Part shown: piece by piece, positions 32,140-43,462 of the stretch
Layout of the letters: every line of letters starts with the position of its first letter
Position numbering within the stretch: position 1 is the first letter of the stretch
Origin: Neobacillus niacini
Lineage (GTDB): Bacteria > Bacillota > Bacilli > Bacillales > Cytobacillaceae
DNA: 64,000 bases
Direction of reading: 5' to 3'
NCBI RefSeq assembly: GCF_019749295.1
Contig: NZ_JACWFG010000003.1
Span: 181,800 to 245,799, forward strand
Notes under the pieces: generated by a model
Told to the model about the DNA's origin: nothing
Databases searched by the model: none
The model's input: only the letters and a program-made list of their open reading frames with translations
Program-made: the position numbers and the translations under genes

Positions 32140-34338
32140 CTATTTTGCCACTTCCTCATAGCCAAGCTGCTTATAAATTTCCTTTATAACCTTTTGGGCT
32201 GCAACCGGGATAATCGTTCCAGGACCAAAAATTGCAGCTGCTCCATTATCATATAAAAATTGATAATCCTGAGCTGGAATAACGCCGCCAATCACCATTA
32301 ATATATCTTCGCGCCCAAGCTTTTTTAACTCCGCAGCGAGCTGTGGCAACAACGTCTTGTGCCCTGCTGCAAGTGAACTCATCCCAATGACATGAACATC
32401 ATTTTCAACAGCCTGCATGGCCGTTTCCTCTGGAGTCTGAAATAATGGTCCAATATCGACATCAAAGCCAAGATCGGCAAAGGCTGTTGCAATGACCTTA
32501 GCCCCGCGGTCATGTCCATCCTGCCCCATTTTGGCGATAAGAATCCTTGGTCGTCTACCTTCATTCTCAAGGAATTCATCTGTCATCTTCTTCACTTCAG
32601 AAATTTCCTCTTCGTTTGTAAATGCCTTGCTGTACACTCCGCTAATAGAACGAATCACTGCTTTATGCCTGTTCGCAACCTTCTCAATTGCATCAGAAAT
32701 CTCACCTAAGGTGGCTCTTACTCTTGCCGCTTGTACAGCTAGCTCTAAGAGATTACTTTCCCCTGTCTCTGCCCCCTTTGTTAATGCGGCTAAAGCTTCT
32801 GCTACCTTTCCTTCATCACGGCCAGCCTTTAAACTAGTTAATTTTTCAATTTGCTTTAAACGGACTGCTGTATTATCAATATCTAAGATATCAATTGCTT
32901 CTTCTTTTTCAAGCCGGTAACGATTTACACCGATAATGGTTTCTTTACCAGAGTCGATTTGTGCTTGTCTTCTCGCTGCAGCCTCTTCAATTCTCATTTT
33001 TGGAAGGCCTGTTTCGATTGCTTTTGCCATTCCGCCGAGATTTTCAATTTCTTCAATATGTTTCCAAGCCCTATTCACCAATTCATCGGTAAGCTTCTCA
33101 ACATAATAGGAACCTGCCCACGGGTCAATTACTTTGGTAATAGCTGTTTCCTCTTGTAAGAACAACTGGGTATTTCGAGCAATTCGAGCTGAGAAATCTG
33201 TTGGTAGTGCAATGGCTTCATCAAGAGCATTTGTATGAAGTGATTGCGTATGTCCCATGGCTGCTGCATGTGCTTCAAGTAAGGTTCGGATTACATTGTT
33301 AAATGGATCTTGCTCCGTTAAACTCCAGCCTGAGGTTTGGGAATGCGTTCTAAGTGCCATAGATTTCTCACTTTTTGGGTCAAAGGATTTCATCATTTTG
33401 GCCCAAATTAATCGGCCTGCACGCATTTTAGCCACTTCCATGAAATAATTCATGCCTACTGCCCAAAAGAAGGATAGACGTGGTGCAAATTTATCGATGT
33501 CGATCCCAGCCATGAGGCCCGTTCGTACATATTCTAAGCCATCAGCTAGAGTGTAAGCTAATTCCAAGTCAGCTGGGGCTCCTGCCTCCTGCATATGATA
33601 GCCGGAAATACTGATACTATTAAACTTTGGCATATATTTAGAGGTATACTCGAAAATGTCTGCAATGATTTTCATGGACATCTCAGGTGGATAAATATAC
33701 GTATTACGAACCATATACTCTTTTAAAATATCATTTTGTATCGTTCCAGACAGCTTATCCTGTGTGACTCCCTGTTCCTCAGCGGTAACAATGAAAAATG
33801 CTAGAATTGGCAAAACAGCTCCATTCATTGTCATGGAAACAGACATTTGATCTAGTGGTATACCATCAAAAAGAGTCTTCATATCAAGAACCGAATCAAT
33901 GGCAACCCCTGCCTTACCAACGTCTCCCACTACCCTTGGATGATCAGAATCATAACCGCGGTGTGTAGCTAAATCAAAGGCAACGGATAAACCTTTCTGC
34001 CCCATCGCTAAGTTTCTCCGATAAAAGGCATTACTCTCCTCAGCCGTTGAAAATCCAGCATATTGTCTTAGAGTCCATGGACGATTCACGTACATAGTCG
34101 GGTACGGCCCGCGCGTATACGGAGGAAGGCCAGGCAGATCATCTAAATGCTGAATACCTTCCCTGTCTTCGGAGGTATAGAGTGGTTTTAACTGAATCTG
34201 TTCATTGGTTTCAAATAGTAGGTCATCAATTGAAGTTTCAATTTCTTTGTCAACTTGATTCTGCCATTGCACCTTTGTGATGAAGTCTTGTTCATCAAAT
34301 AAATGAATGTTTTGAAAATCAGGCTTTTGTGACTTCAT
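32140..34338 (-). CDS. mutB: Methylmalonyl-CoA mutase, large (catalytic) subunit
   Basis: A 732-residue adenosylcobalamin-dependent mutase converting (R)-methylmalonyl-CoA to succinyl-CoA. The TIM-barrel has [20 protein letters not shown] and YHMQEAGA. The B12 domain at about 595-725 carries the cobalt-ligand motif DGHDRG (DxHxxG) and the later GGVIPAQD. The start at 34338 has GGAGGTGG 7 nt upstream and lies within the 3' end of mutA (20-bp overlap); an in-frame ATG 45 bp upstream lacks a site. This is the catalytically complete subunit. Confidence 0.93.
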   Translation of the reverse strand: MKSQKPDFQNIHLFDEQDFITKVQWQNQVDKEIETSIDDLLFETNEQIQLKPLYTSEDREGIQHLDDLPGLPPYTRGPYPTMYVNRPWTLRQYAGFSTAEESNAFYRRNLAMGQKGLSVAFDLATHRGYDSDHPRVVGDVGKAGVAIDSVLDMKTLFDGIPLDQMSVSMTMNGAVLPILAFFIVTAEEQGVTQDKLSGTIQNDILKEYMVRNTYIYPPEMSMKIIADIFEYTSKYMPKFNSISISGYHMQEAGAPADLELAYTLADGLEYVRTGLMAGIDIDKFAPRLSFFWAVGMNYFMEVAKMRAGRLIWAKMMKSFDPKSEKSMALRTHSQTSGWSLTEQDPFNNVIRTLLEAHAAAMGHTQSLHTNALDEAIALPTDFSARIARNTQLFLQEETAITKVIDPWAGSYYVEKLTDELVNRAWKHIEEIENLGGMAKAIETGLPKMRIEEAAARRQAQIDSGKETIIGVNRYRLEKEEAIDILDIDNTAVRLKQIEKLTSLKAGRDEGKVAEALAALTKGAETGESNLLELAVQAARVRATLGEISDAIEKVANRHKAVIRSISGVYSKAFTNEEEISEVKKMTDEFLENEGRRPRILIAKMGQDGHDRGAKVIATAFADLGFDVDIGPLFQTPEETAMQAVENDVHVIGMSSLAAGHKTLLPQLAAELKKLGREDILMVIGGVIPAQDYQFLYDNGAAAIFGPGTIIPVAAQKVIKEIYKQLGYEEVAK

Positions 34339-36202
34339 CCAATGCCACCTCCATTGAAGATAAAATTGAAGCAAGAGTTTCATAACAATTGCTTTTTATA
34401 TGGATAAACTGTTTAATTCCCTCATCCATCCATTGCATATGAACCTGCTTTTCTGGTAATCCTGCTAAATAAAAAATTGCATTAGGAAATTCTTTTTTCA
34501 ACGACGTTAGAATGCCATGCCCATCTGACTCGTAGTGGTCATTACTTCCACAAATACATAAATATTTTGTGTTTTGATTCTTTATAAATTGTTTTGCCTG
34601 CTCCAAGGATGTGATTGTCCCACTTTCGACACCTTTTAAACCTCCAGCAGCGAGAAATCCTTTCATAAAATCAAGTCTAGGTTTATATTGTTTTAGCTCT
34701 CCCAGACAAATCATGCCAACCTGTGGTTTAGCACCTGATTTCTTTTCAATTTCTTCACTCATCCTCCGAAGATTTTCATAAGGCTCTGATAGTCTTTTGT
34801 TAGGAATAGCCTTAATTTGAATACTCGAAGTAAGCTGACCCAAATAACTGTCTGCAGGTCGCTCATTAGCTGGAGCAGCCGACTCATCAAGATTGGCATA
34901 TACATTCGTCCCGACAATGCTTTGTTTTCTAAAATAAATATCCTTCTTCCGATTTTCATTTACAGAGGCTATTTCATCTTGTAACCAGCCCGTTTTTAAA
35001 ACTTCCAGCATACCGCCTTTTGCTTCAATCTGCTGAAAATACTGCCACGCTTTTTCTGCAAGCTCTGCTGTCAGCGCTTCGACGTACCAGGAGCCGCCGG
35101 CTGGGTCAACTACATTTTGAAGATGTGCTTCTTCCTTCAGAATGTTTTGCGTGTTCCTCGCAATTCTTTCTGATAACTGTGAACCTCCAGTTTCGTAATC
35201 AAAAGGTGTTACATGGAGATATTGAACGCCCCCTAACACAGCTGCAAACGCCTCATTTCCAGCACGAAGTATGTTTACGTGGGAATCATAGACTGTTTTT
35301 GTAAACGAAGACGTTTCTGCAGCAATCTGCATTCCTCTGTTTTTAGTGTCAGCTCCATAAACTTGAGTAATTTTATCCCATAGGATTCGTGCTGCACGCA
35401 ATTTGGCCAGTTCCATAAAGAAATTACTGCCTATTGAAAATTGAAAAATCATTTTGGTTAGAACATCATCAAGCTTCATACCATTATCAAGAAGAAGCTG
35501 TAGATAAAAGGTTCCGGCTGCGGCTGCAATTCCCAGCTCTTGTACCGCATTGGCACCGCCTTGATGGCAGGTGGTTGTATTTATTAATACAGTCCGTAAG
35601 TTTGGCAGTTTTAGATTTGCGAGCTTTATATCTTCTATCCAACCCTTGAATAGATCTTCTTCGATGAATCCTCCCTCTGCAAACAAAGCTAAAGGGTCAC
35701 TGCCAACATATCCACTTACTTGATTGGCGCTAGTCTCATTTTCTGCTAATACTGCTAGCAATGCCGAGTGCATGGCTCTTCCATTAATGGCAAACGGGAA
35801 TGCAGCAGGTAAATCACCAAGTACTCCATTTAATGTTTCCTTTGATTCAAAAAGAGCTTCAGTAACTTCAAACGAAAGAGCGGTTTGTCCTTTTTCAACG
35901 CCCTTATGGAGCTTTTCCTTTAATTCCTCCACAGAATGATAGCTAATACGCTGTGCTGTCTTCCAATCATTTGTTACATACCCTAAAGGATTACTACCTC
36001 TACGAAAATCCGAACCTCCCGGAAAGTCTGGAGCTTTCTGATCATCTTCCCGAGAATAAAGCGGTTGCAAAACGATGTTTTCATATGTACTACTATTTAA
36101 AGACTCAACACTCTTGCCTTTTAAAGATTCCTCTGCTTTTACTTTCCAATCTTCTTTTGTCTTTAAAGAAAATTCTTGATTTTGCAATTCCTCAACACTC
36201 AT
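34319..36202 (-). CDS. mutA: Methylmalonyl-CoA mutase, small subunit
   Basis: A 627-residue non-catalytic partner. It has the same layout as MutB (PLYSRED, a TIM-barrel and a C-terminal B12-like domain), but the DxHxxG cobalt motif is replaced by the sequence around [11 protein letters not shown], so it cannot bind B12 in the usual way. It is shorter than MutB, as in other heterodimeric mutases. It heads the mutA-mutB-meaB run and begins 135 bp after bkdB, beyond a terminator. Confidence 0.9.
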   Translation of the reverse strand: MSVEELQNQEFSLKTKEDWKVKAEESLKGKSVESLNSSTYENIVLQPLYSREDDQKAPDFPGGSDFRRGSNPLGYVTNDWKTAQRISYHSVEELKEKLHKGVEKGQTALSFEVTEALFESKETLNGVLGDLPAAFPFAINGRAMHSALLAVLAENETSANQVSGYVGSDPLALFAEGGFIEEDLFKGWIEDIKLANLKLPNLRTVLINTTTCHQGGANAVQELGIAAAAGTFYLQLLLDNGMKLDDVLTKMIFQFSIGSNFFMELAKLRAARILWDKITQVYGADTKNRGMQIAAETSSFTKTVYDSHVNILRAGNEAFAAVLGGVQYLHVTPFDYETGGSQLSERIARNTQNILKEEAHLQNVVDPAGGSWYVEALTAELAEKAWQYFQQIEAKGGMLEVLKTGWLQDEIASVNENRKKDIYFRKQSIVGTNVYANLDESAAPANERPADSYLGQLTSSIQIKAIPNKRLSEPYENLRRMSEEIEKKSGAKPQVGMICLGELKQYKPRLDFMKGFLAAGGLKGVESGTITSLEQAKQFIKNQNTKYLCICGSNDHYESDGHGILTSLKKEFPNAIFYLAGLPEKQVHMQWMDEGIKQFIHIKSNCYETLASILSSMEVALDEVTKA

Positions 36203-36292
36203 TTGTTTCCCCCCTATCTAAAATAAAAATAACAAAATATTCTTTAAATTACTTAATACCTCTATTTTAGGACACAAATACAATACAAGCAA

Positions 36293-36330
36293 TAAAAAAA
36301 CCGCAGCCGATCAAATACCGGGAGCGGTTA
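36293..36330 (-). terminator. Terminator of the bkd operon
   Basis: On the minus strand AACCGC...GCGGTT with an inner CCG/CGG pairing, followed by seven T residues; it lies 7 bases past the bkdB stop. Confidence 0.75.
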
Positions 36331-36336
36331 TTTTCA

Positions 36337-37650
36337 TTAATAAATAGAAGTTGTTGATTTGGAGGTATTTTCAAGAATTTCTTTAACCCGTTGTAAAAAC
36401 CTGCCGCAAACCAGCCCATCTAAAACTCTGTGGTCAAGTGACATACATAGATTTACCATGTCTCGAACCGCAATCATTCCGTTGTTCATAACAACAGGGC
36501 GCTTGACGATTGATTCTACTTGCAGAATTGCTGCCTGCGGGTAGTTGATAATTCCCATCGATTGTACTGATCCAAATGAGCCGGTGTTATTAACCGTAAA
36601 TGTCCCACCCTGCATATCTTCTGAGCGAAGCTTTCCAGTTCTAACTTTTACAGCAAGTTCAGAAATTTCACGGGCAATTCCTTTAATCGTTTTCTCATCA
36701 GCCTGCTTTATGACTGGTACATACAGCGCGTCATCGGTTGCTACCGCAATTGAGATATTGATGTCTTTCTTCTGGATAATCTTATCACCAGCCCACATTG
36801 AATTGATTTGTGGGAAATCCTTCAACGCTTGTGCAACTGCCTTTACGAAGAATGCAAAGAAGGTCAAATTGAAACCTTCCTTTTTCTTAAACTCATCCTT
36901 TAAGGAATTACGGTATTCCACAAGATTTGTTGCATCTACTTCAATCATCGTCCATGCATGCGGTGCTTCGTGCTTACTGCGGAGCATGTTTGCAGCAATT
37001 GCTTTACGTATTCCTGTTACCGGTATTTCAATGTCACCTGCTGCCACAGGGATACTTGGAGCAGGGACAGATTGCTTCGGAGCCGAGGATGGCTGAGCAG
37101 AAACAGATGATACTGTTTCCTGTACAACTGCAGATTGAGCGTCTTGCTGCTTCGGTGCTTCCACCTTTGCTCCTGCTGTTGGAATATTCCCTGATTCAAT
37201 CAATTTCAATAAATCTTTCCTTGTTATACGACCGCCTGAACCGGTGCCTGTCACCTGTGTTAAATCAATTCCATTCTCTTGCGAAATCTTTAATACAGCA
37301 GGCGAATAACGGGCTTTGTTTCCTTGATCCTTTTGCTCGGAAACAGCAGCAATCGTGGCAGCTTCAGGTTTTTGTTCACTGCCTATTGCTGCTTCATCAT
37401 TTCCAACACCTTCGATTTCGATGGTACAAATGATTTCTCCGACCGCAAGTGTGTCTCCGTCTTCCGCAACCAACTCTTTAATGGTACCTGTGAAGGAGGA
37501 AGGCACTTCTGCATTTACTTTATCTGTCATGACTTCTGCTAGTGGGTCATATTTGTTAACTTTATCTCCGACAGAAACAAGCCACTTTGAGATTGTTCCT
37601 TCGGTTACACTTTCCCCTAGCTGCGGCATTTTAATTTGTTCAATAACCAA
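36337..37650 (-). CDS. bkdB: Branched-chain alpha-keto acid dehydrogenase E2 (lipoamide acyltransferase)
   Basis: A 437-residue E2 core protein. The lipoyl domain has the lysine in VMTDKVNAEV (about 40-49). A peripheral-subunit-binding domain (YSPAVLKISQENGIDL... RITRKDLL) sits at about 112-150. Ala/Pro/Gln-rich linkers flank it, and the catalytic acyltransferase domain ends with SLDHRVLDGL. It forms the multimeric core for E1 and E3 encoded next door. One lipoyl domain only. Confidence 0.93.
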   Translation of the reverse strand: MVIEQIKMPQLGESVTEGTISKWLVSVGDKVNKYDPLAEVMTDKVNAEVPSSFTGTIKELVAEDGDTLAVGEIICTIEIEGVGNDEAAIGSEQKPEAATIAAVSEQKDQGNKARYSPAVLKISQENGIDLTQVTGTGSGGRITRKDLLKLIESGNIPTAGAKVEAPKQQDAQSAVVQETVSSVSAQPSSAPKQSVPAPSIPVAAGDIEIPVTGIRKAIAANMLRSKHEAPHAWTMIEVDATNLVEYRNSLKDEFKKKEGFNLTFFAFFVKAVAQALKDFPQINSMWAGDKIIQKKDINISIAVATDDALYVPVIKQADEKTIKGIAREISELAVKVRTGKLRSEDMQGGTFTVNNTGSFGSVQSMGIINYPQAAILQVESIVKRPVVMNNGMIAVRDMVNLCMSLDHRVLDGLVCGRFLQRVKEILENTSKSTTSIY

Positions 37651-37665
37651 GTTTCCAACCTCCTA

Positions 37666-38649
37666 TTAATATTCAGCAAGCTCACGCATTGCTTTTTCAA
37701 CTTTTTCAGGGTTAACCATAAAGAATTTCTCCATCGTCGGTGCATATGGCATCGCTGGGACATCTGGTCCTGCCAGGCGCATAATCGGAGCATCTAATTC
37801 AAATAAGCAATTTTCAGCGATGATGGCGGAAACTTCACTTATTATACTTCCTTCTTTATTATCTTCAGTTATTAGCAATACCTTACCAGTTTTAGAAGCA
37901 GCTTCAATAATTGCTTCTTTATCTAAAGGATAAACCGTTCTTAAATCAAGAATATGTGCTGAGATTCCATCCTTGGCTAATTTTTCAGCAGCCTGCAGGG
38001 CAAAATGAACACAAAGACCGTAGGTAATAATGGTTATATCTTCGCCTTCACGCTTCACATCTGCCTTTCCAATCGGCAATGTGTAATCATCCGCTGGTAC
38101 TTCCCCTTTGATTAAGCGATATGCACGCTTATGCTCAAAGAATAGCACTGGATCATTATCACGAATAGCCGCTTTTAATAGCCCCTTCACATCGTACGGA
38201 GTTGAAGGCATAACAATCTTTAATCCCGGTGTATTCGCAAATACTGCTTCAACGGATTGGGAATGATAAAGTGCCCCGTGAACTCCGCCGCCATATGGTG
38301 CCCGGATAACCATCGGGCAGCTCCAATCGTTATTTGAACGATAACGAATCTTTGCTGCTTCTGAAATAATTTGGTTGACTGCAGGCATAATAAAATCAGC
38401 AAATTGCATTTCAGCAATCGGTCTCATTCCGTACATTGCAGCCCCAATTCCTACCCCGGCAATCGCGGACTCTGCAAGCGGTGTATCAATGACACGTTCT
38501 TCACCAAATTGTTCATATAAACCTTGTGTTGCCTTAAAAACCCCGCCTTTTACTCCAACGTCTTCCCCCAGAACAAAAACCTTTGGGTCTCTTTCCATTT
38601 CTTCCCGGATGGCCATCGTGACCGCATCAATATAAGAAATTACTGCCAT
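37666..38649 (-). CDS. bkdAB: Branched-chain alpha-keto acid dehydrogenase E1 beta
   Basis: A 327-residue transketolase-like E1 beta subunit: FVLGEDVGVKGGVFKAT, DTPLAESAIAGVGIGAA and the C-terminal transketolase domain with LITEDNKEGS. It pairs with BkdAA, 12 bp upstream, to decarboxylate the keto acids from Leu, Ile and Val. Confidence 0.93.
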   Translation of the reverse strand: MAVISYIDAVTMAIREEMERDPKVFVLGEDVGVKGGVFKATQGLYEQFGEERVIDTPLAESAIAGVGIGAAMYGMRPIAEMQFADFIMPAVNQIISEAAKIRYRSNNDWSCPMVIRAPYGGGVHGALYHSQSVEAVFANTPGLKIVMPSTPYDVKGLLKAAIRDNDPVLFFEHKRAYRLIKGEVPADDYTLPIGKADVKREGEDITIITYGLCVHFALQAAEKLAKDGISAHILDLRTVYPLDKEAIIEAASKTGKVLLITEDNKEGSIISEVSAIIAENCLFELDAPIMRLAGPDVPAMPYAPTMEKFFMVNPEKVEKAMRELAEY

Positions 38650-38661
38650 GTTATATCCCCC

Positions 38662-39657
38662 TTACCTATCACCATAAACATATTTCAGCGCGTGCTCAGG
38701 TGCTGCATACGGTGCATTCTCAGCATAATCAGTAGCTTCATTCACTTGCTTCATCACACGATCGTTGATTTCCTTTTCCAATTCATCATTCATGACGCCT
38801 GTTTCTTTTAAATAGGCACCAAAAGTAATGATTGGATCCTTCGTTTTCGCTTTAGCTACTTCATCAGGAGCGCGGTAAGAACGGTCATCATCATCAGAAG
38901 AGTGTGGTGTCAGACGGTATGAAATAGTTTCAATTAACGAAGGTCCCTCGCCGCGGCGTCCGCGGTCAGCTGCTTCCTTCACTACTTTATACACTTCTAA
39001 TGGATCGTTTCCATCAACAGTAAAGCCCGGCATACCGTAACCAATTGCACGGTCCGATACCTTTTCACATCCCAATTGTTTCTCAATAGGGACAGATATC
39101 GCATATTTATTATTTTCACACATGAAAATGACAGGCAGTTTATGGACTCCAGCAAAGTTAGCTCCTTCATGGAAATCTCCTTGGTTTGATGACCCTTCAC
39201 CAAAGGTTACGAAGGTCACGAGGTCCTTCTTTTCCATTTTCCCAGCTAATGCTACACCAACAGCATGCGGAACCTGAGTTGTTACAGGAGAAGAACCTGT
39301 TACAATACGATTACTCTTTTGTCCGAAGTGTCCAGGCATTTGCCTGCCCCCAGAGTTTGGGTCCTCTGCTTTAGCAAATCCAGATAGCATAAGTTCCTTT
39401 GGTGTCATTCCAAAAGTTAAAACTACACCCATATCGCGATAATAAGGAAGAACATAATCCTTCTCCTTATCGAGTGCATATGCTGCTCCTACTTGAGCAG
39501 CTTCTTGTCCTTGACAGGAAATAACAAATGGAATTTTTCCAGCACGATTTAATAACCACATCCGCTCATCAATCCGGCGGGCTAAAAGCATAGTTTCATA
39601 CATTTCCATAACCTTTTCATCACTTAAACCTAAAGCATGATGACGATTTTCAGCCAT
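38662..39657 (-). CDS. bkdAA: Branched-chain alpha-keto acid dehydrogenase E1 alpha
   Basis: A 331-residue TPP-binding E1 alpha subunit. The TPP motif runs from GEGSSNQGDFHEG to CENNKYAIS, and the phosphorylation-loop equivalent is YRLTPHSSDDDDRSYR. It forms the alpha2beta2 E1 with BkdAB. Confidence 0.93.
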   Translation of the reverse strand: MAENRHHALGLSDEKVMEMYETMLLARRIDERMWLLNRAGKIPFVISCQGQEAAQVGAAYALDKEKDYVLPYYRDMGVVLTFGMTPKELMLSGFAKAEDPNSGGRQMPGHFGQKSNRIVTGSSPVTTQVPHAVGVALAGKMEKKDLVTFVTFGEGSSNQGDFHEGANFAGVHKLPVIFMCENNKYAISVPIEKQLGCEKVSDRAIGYGMPGFTVDGNDPLEVYKVVKEAADRGRRGEGPSLIETISYRLTPHSSDDDDRSYRAPDEVAKAKTKDPIITFGAYLKETGVMNDELEKEINDRVMKQVNEATDYAENAPYAAPEHALKYVYGDR

Positions 39658-39694
39658 TTATTTTTACCTCCCGTTTGTCGCATTTAAAAAATTC

Positions 39695-41116
39695 TTATGA
39701 ATGGATTGCTCTTCCATCTACTGCAAGCGCAGCTTCCCCTATAGCTTCTGATAGCGTTGGATGTGGATGAATCGTATGAGCAATCTCCCACGGTGTTGCA
39801 TCCAATACCATTGCCAAACCTGCTTCTGTAATCATATCTGTAACATGAGGACCAATCATATGCACCCCTAGAATATCATTCGTTTCCTCATCAGCAACAA
39901 TTTTGACAAAACCATCGGATTCTCCAAATACAAGAGCCTTCCCGATCGCCCGGAAGGAAAATTTACCCACTTTTACTTTATGACCCTTTTCTTTTGCCTG
40001 TTCTTCTGTTATTCCCACACTCGATACCTCTGGATTACTATAAATACATCTAGAAACTAAGTCATAATTAAGTGCAGATGGATCTTTCCTGGCAATATGC
40101 TCGACAGCAATAATTCCTTCATGGGAGGCTACATGTGCAAGCTGCAGGCCGCCAATTACATCACCAATTGCGTAAATATGAGATTCCTTAGTTTGATAAA
40201 ATTCATTTGTAACAATAAAACCTTTTTCAACTTGTATTTCTGTATTTTCCAAGCCAATTCCTTCAACATTTGCTTGTCGGCCAACAGAAACAAGAAGTTT
40301 TTCTGCCTTAAATTCTTTCAGCCCTGCTTTTACTTCCGCAGAAATGGTAACTCCATCACCTTTTTCTAGTGTTTCTGGCAGAACCTTAGCTCCTGTTACC
40401 AGTTTAATACCTTTTTTCTTCATTAAGCGCTGCATTTCCTTAGAAATCTCTTTATCCTCTGTTGGGATAATAGTGTCTGCATACTCAATGACGGTGACAT
40501 CGACTCCAAAATCAGATAACATTGAAGCCCACTCAATTCCAATGACACCCCCGCCAACAATAATGATAGAAGCAGGTAATGTTTCAAGTTCCAATGCCTC
40601 ATCAGAGGTGATAACATACTCTCCATCAATATCTAGTCCCGGAAGGGTTCTAGGTCTTGAACCAGTTGCAACCACAACGTTTTTGGGAATGAGCATTTCA
40701 TTTTCCTCACCATTATTCATTTCAACTGAAATGGTTCCTGGCATTGGCGAAAAAATTGACGGTCCTAAAATCCTGCCTAAACCTTCATAGACATCAATTT
40801 TCCCCTGTTTCATGAGATGTTGAACACCTTTATGAAGTTGATCAATTATTTTATTTTTTCTTTCCTGAACTTTGACAAAGTTAAAAGATACTTCACTTGT
40901 AATGACACCAAAATCTTCACTGTGCTTAGCTGTCGCATAGACCTCAGCACTTCTTAGAAGTGCTTTACTAGGTATACAACCTTTATGAAGGCATGTTCCG
41001 CCAAGCTTTCCTTTTTCAACGATCGCTGTTTTCAAACCCAGCTGAGAGGCGCGAATAGCAGCTACATAACCGCCAGTACCACCGCCTAGAATGACTAAAT
41101 CATATTCTTGTGACAC
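39695..41116 (-). CDS. lpdV: Dihydrolipoamide dehydrogenase (E3) of the bkd complex
   Basis: A 473-residue FAD disulfide oxidoreductase. FAD motif GGGTGGYVAAIRASQLG at the N-terminus, redox-active GGTCLHKGCIPSK (about 40-52), NAD motif VGGGVIGIEWASML and the active-site His in HPHPTLSEA near the C-terminus. It reoxidises the lipoyl arm of BkdB. Position between buk and bkdAA marks it as the Bkd-specific E3 rather than PdhD. Confidence 0.93.
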   Translation of the reverse strand: MSQEYDLVILGGGTGGYVAAIRASQLGLKTAIVEKGKLGGTCLHKGCIPSKALLRSAEVYATAKHSEDFGVITSEVSFNFVKVQERKNKIIDQLHKGVQHLMKQGKIDVYEGLGRILGPSIFSPMPGTISVEMNNGEENEMLIPKNVVVATGSRPRTLPGLDIDGEYVITSDEALELETLPASIIIVGGGVIGIEWASMLSDFGVDVTVIEYADTIIPTEDKEISKEMQRLMKKKGIKLVTGAKVLPETLEKGDGVTISAEVKAGLKEFKAEKLLVSVGRQANVEGIGLENTEIQVEKGFIVTNEFYQTKESHIYAIGDVIGGLQLAHVASHEGIIAVEHIARKDPSALNYDLVSRCIYSNPEVSSVGITEEQAKEKGHKVKVGKFSFRAIGKALVFGESDGFVKIVADEETNDILGVHMIGPHVTDMITEAGLAMVLDATPWEIAHTIHPHPTLSEAIGEAALAVDGRAIHS

Positions 41117-41135
41117 TATTTTTCCTCCCCCAAAA

Positions 41136-42239
41136 TTAGAGTTTTGCTGTTTTGAACGTACCAGGATATTCTTTTACTTTTTCTTCTCCACGTAATACCC
41201 GGAGTGCACCTTCTGCCAATGCTTGCAGTTCATTTTCACCTGGATGGACTAAACAATCAGCTATCCAATTTATCCGTTCAATTATGGATTTCACAAATCC
41301 CTTACCATAAGCAAGACCGCCAGTTAACACGATAGCATCAACTTTTCCTGCTAAAACAGCACTTGCTGCCCCTATTTCCTTAGCAACCTGATAGGCCATC
41401 GCTTCATATACCAGTGCTGCCTGTTCATCACCCGCGGCGATCCGCCTTTCGACTTCAACTGCATCGTTTGTTCCCAAGTAGCCAACAAGACCGCCTTGAC
41501 CTACAAGCTTTTTCATTATTTCATCGCGGTAGTATTGACCAGAGTAACAAAGCGCAACTAAATCACCAGCAGGTACGCTTCCTGCACGTTCAGGGCTGAA
41601 AGGACCATCACCATGGAGGCCATTATTTACATCCACAACTTTTCCCTGCTTATGTACACCAACTGTAATCCCGCCGCCCATATGGGTGACAATAAGATTT
41701 AATTCCGTATATTCCTTCCCTAATTCTTTTGCAACTCTTCGTGCAACCGCCTTTTGATTTAAGGCATGAAAAATACTAACTCTCTCAATTAAAGAAAAAC
41801 CGGAAATTCTTGCAATTGGTTCTAGTTCATCCACTACTACGGGATCGACTATGAAGGAAGGAATATTTAAGCCTGAAGCTATTTCATGTGCAATGATCCC
41901 GCCTAAATTCGAAGCATGCTGTCCAGCCAAACCAGTCCGCAAATCCTCCAGCATGGTTTCATTAACGGCATAGGTTCCACCTTCAATGGGACGAAGCAAG
42001 CCGCCGCGGCCGCATACAGCATCCAGTTTTGATATATTAATCCCTTCATGATCAAGTGTTTCCAAGATGGTATTCTTTCTAAATTCATATTGATCAATAA
42101 TTGCATCAAACCTATTAATCATATCTGAATCATGGCGGATTGTTTTTTCTAAAATGGAAATATCATTATCGAAGACCCCGATCTTAGTTGAAGTGGAACC
42201 TGGATTGATGATGAGCATTCGATATTTATTAATAGGCAC
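41136..42239 (-). CDS. buk: Butyrate kinase
   Basis: A 367-residue acetokinase-family enzyme: [12 protein letters not shown] at the N-terminus, [10 protein letters not shown] (ATP-binding) and [11 protein letters not shown]. With Ptb it turns branched-chain acyl-CoA into acyl phosphate and then acid plus ATP, or the reverse to supply acyl-CoA primers for fatty acids. Family typical length. Confidence 0.93.
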   Translation of the reverse strand: MPINKYRMLIINPGSTSTKIGVFDNDISILEKTIRHDSDMINRFDAIIDQYEFRKNTILETLDHEGINISKLDAVCGRGGLLRPIEGGTYAVNETMLEDLRTGLAGQHASNLGGIIAHEIASGLNIPSFIVDPVVVDELEPIARISGFSLIERVSIFHALNQKAVARRVAKELGKEYTELNLIVTHMGGGITVGVHKQGKVVDVNNGLHGDGPFSPERAGSVPAGDLVALCYSGQYYRDEIMKKLVGQGGLVGYLGTNDAVEVERRIAAGDEQAALVYEAMAYQVAKEIGAASAVLAGKVDAIVLTGGLAYGKGFVKSIIERINWIADCLVHPGENELQALAEGALRVLRGEEKVKEYPGTFKTAKL

Positions 42240-42284
42240 CGTATTTAACCTCCATCTTTTTACATTTCATACCTATTAAAGGGA

Positions 42285-42317
42285 AAAGACGCTGAACTAC
42301 TCATTCAGCGCTTTTTC
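42285..42317. terminator. Terminator-like hairpin inside the bkd operon
   Basis: GACGCTGAA-CTACTCA-TTCAGCGC with CGCTGAA/TTCAGCG perfectly paired and T-runs on both strands (TCTTTT on minus). It lies in the 90-bp gap between bcd and buk and could lower expression of the distal genes relative to ptb-bcd. Confidence 0.6.
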
Positions 42318-42329
42318 CTAACAAATTTT

Positions 42330-43424
42330 TTAACGTCGGCTTAAGATATGATGGCCATTTTGAAGGAATTGACTGCGAGAATTACGCATTCTTTCGATTC
42401 TTTCCTCAGCCATACGATCTGCTGCCACGTAAGTCGGAATACCGTCACGTTTCGAAATAGCAATTACCTTTTCAATGCTTGCATATATTTGATCAACCTT
42501 TTTCATTGCTCTCTCATGGTTATATCCGTAAAGTTCATCCGCCACGTTAATTACGCCGCCAGCATTTATTACATAATCAGGTGCATACACGATACCCATT
42601 TCATGGATAATGTCACCGTGACGAGTATCTTTTAATTGATTATTAGCAGAACCTGCAATTACCTTCGCCTTAAGCTGGGGAATTGTATCATCATTGATTG
42701 TTGCACCTAATGCACAAGGGGCATAAATGTCACATTCAACGCCATATATTTCATTTGGATCTACTGCTCGTGCACCAAAATCCGCAACTGCCCGGGCAAC
42801 AGCTTCTTTATTAATATCAGTAACAATTAATTGTGCACCCTCTTTATGCAAGTATTCACAAAGAGTATAAGCTACATTCCCAACACCTTGAATCGCAACT
42901 ACTTTCCCTTCAAGGGAATCCGTGCCGAATGCTTCCTTTGCAGCTGCTTTCATTCCAACGTACACACCGTAAGCCGTTACAGGTGATGGATTACCTGAAG
43001 AACCAAATGCTGGGGAGATGCCAGTCACATAATCTGTTTCCTCATGAATTAAATCCATATCTGCAACCGTTGTTCCTACATCCTCTGCTGTAATATATCT
43101 TCCATTTAATCCTTGAATATAGCGTCCAAAAGCACGGAATAACTCCTCATTCTTATCCTTACGCGGGTCACCAATGATAACCGTTTTACCGCCGCCAAGA
43201 TTTAAACCGGCTGCTGCGTTTTTATATGTCATACCTTTTGCTAAACGTAAAGCATCAATGATTGCTGCTTCCTCTGATTCATAAGTCCACATACGAGTGC
43301 CGCCTAATGCTGGCCCTAATGTTGTATCGTGTATAGCAATAATAGCTTTTAATCCAGATTGTTTATCCTGGCAAAATACCACTTGCTCATAATCATATTG
43401 TTCTAAGTACTTGAAAATTTCCAT
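42330..43424 (-). CDS. bcd: Leucine dehydrogenase
   Basis: A 364-residue branched-chain amino acid dehydrogenase that deaminates Leu, Ile and Val to keto acids with NAD. It has the substrate-binding/catalytic lysines K68 and K80 ([13 protein letters not shown]), [10 protein letters not shown], and the NAD motif [17 protein letters not shown]. It feeds the BCKDH complex encoded downstream. Confidence 0.93.
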   Translation of the reverse strand: MEIFKYLEQYDYEQVVFCQDKQSGLKAIIAIHDTTLGPALGGTRMWTYESEEAAIIDALRLAKGMTYKNAAAGLNLGGGKTVIIGDPRKDKNEELFRAFGRYIQGLNGRYITAEDVGTTVADMDLIHEETDYVTGISPAFGSSGNPSPVTAYGVYVGMKAAAKEAFGTDSLEGKVVAIQGVGNVAYTLCEYLHKEGAQLIVTDINKEAVARAVADFGARAVDPNEIYGVECDIYAPCALGATINDDTIPQLKAKVIAGSANNQLKDTRHGDIIHEMGIVYAPDYVINAGGVINVADELYGYNHERAMKKVDQIYASIEKVIAISKRDGIPTYVAADRMAEERIERMRNSRSQFLQNGHHILSRR

Positions 43425-43462
43425 GTTTACATCCTCCTCTAATATGAAAGCTAGATAAAAAT

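Noticed and set aside
34319..36202. mutA as a damaged copy of mutB because it lacks the DxHxxG motif
   Set aside because: Loss of the B12 ligand is normal for the small subunit of heterodimeric methylmalonyl-CoA mutases; the frame is intact and coupled to mutB.
36927..37433. Open frame of 168 codons on the plus strand inside bkdB
   Set aside because: It is antisense to a clear E2 gene with intact domains, lies over its Ala/Pro/Gln-rich linker where stop codons are rare on the other strand, and has no ribosome binding site or recognisable motif.
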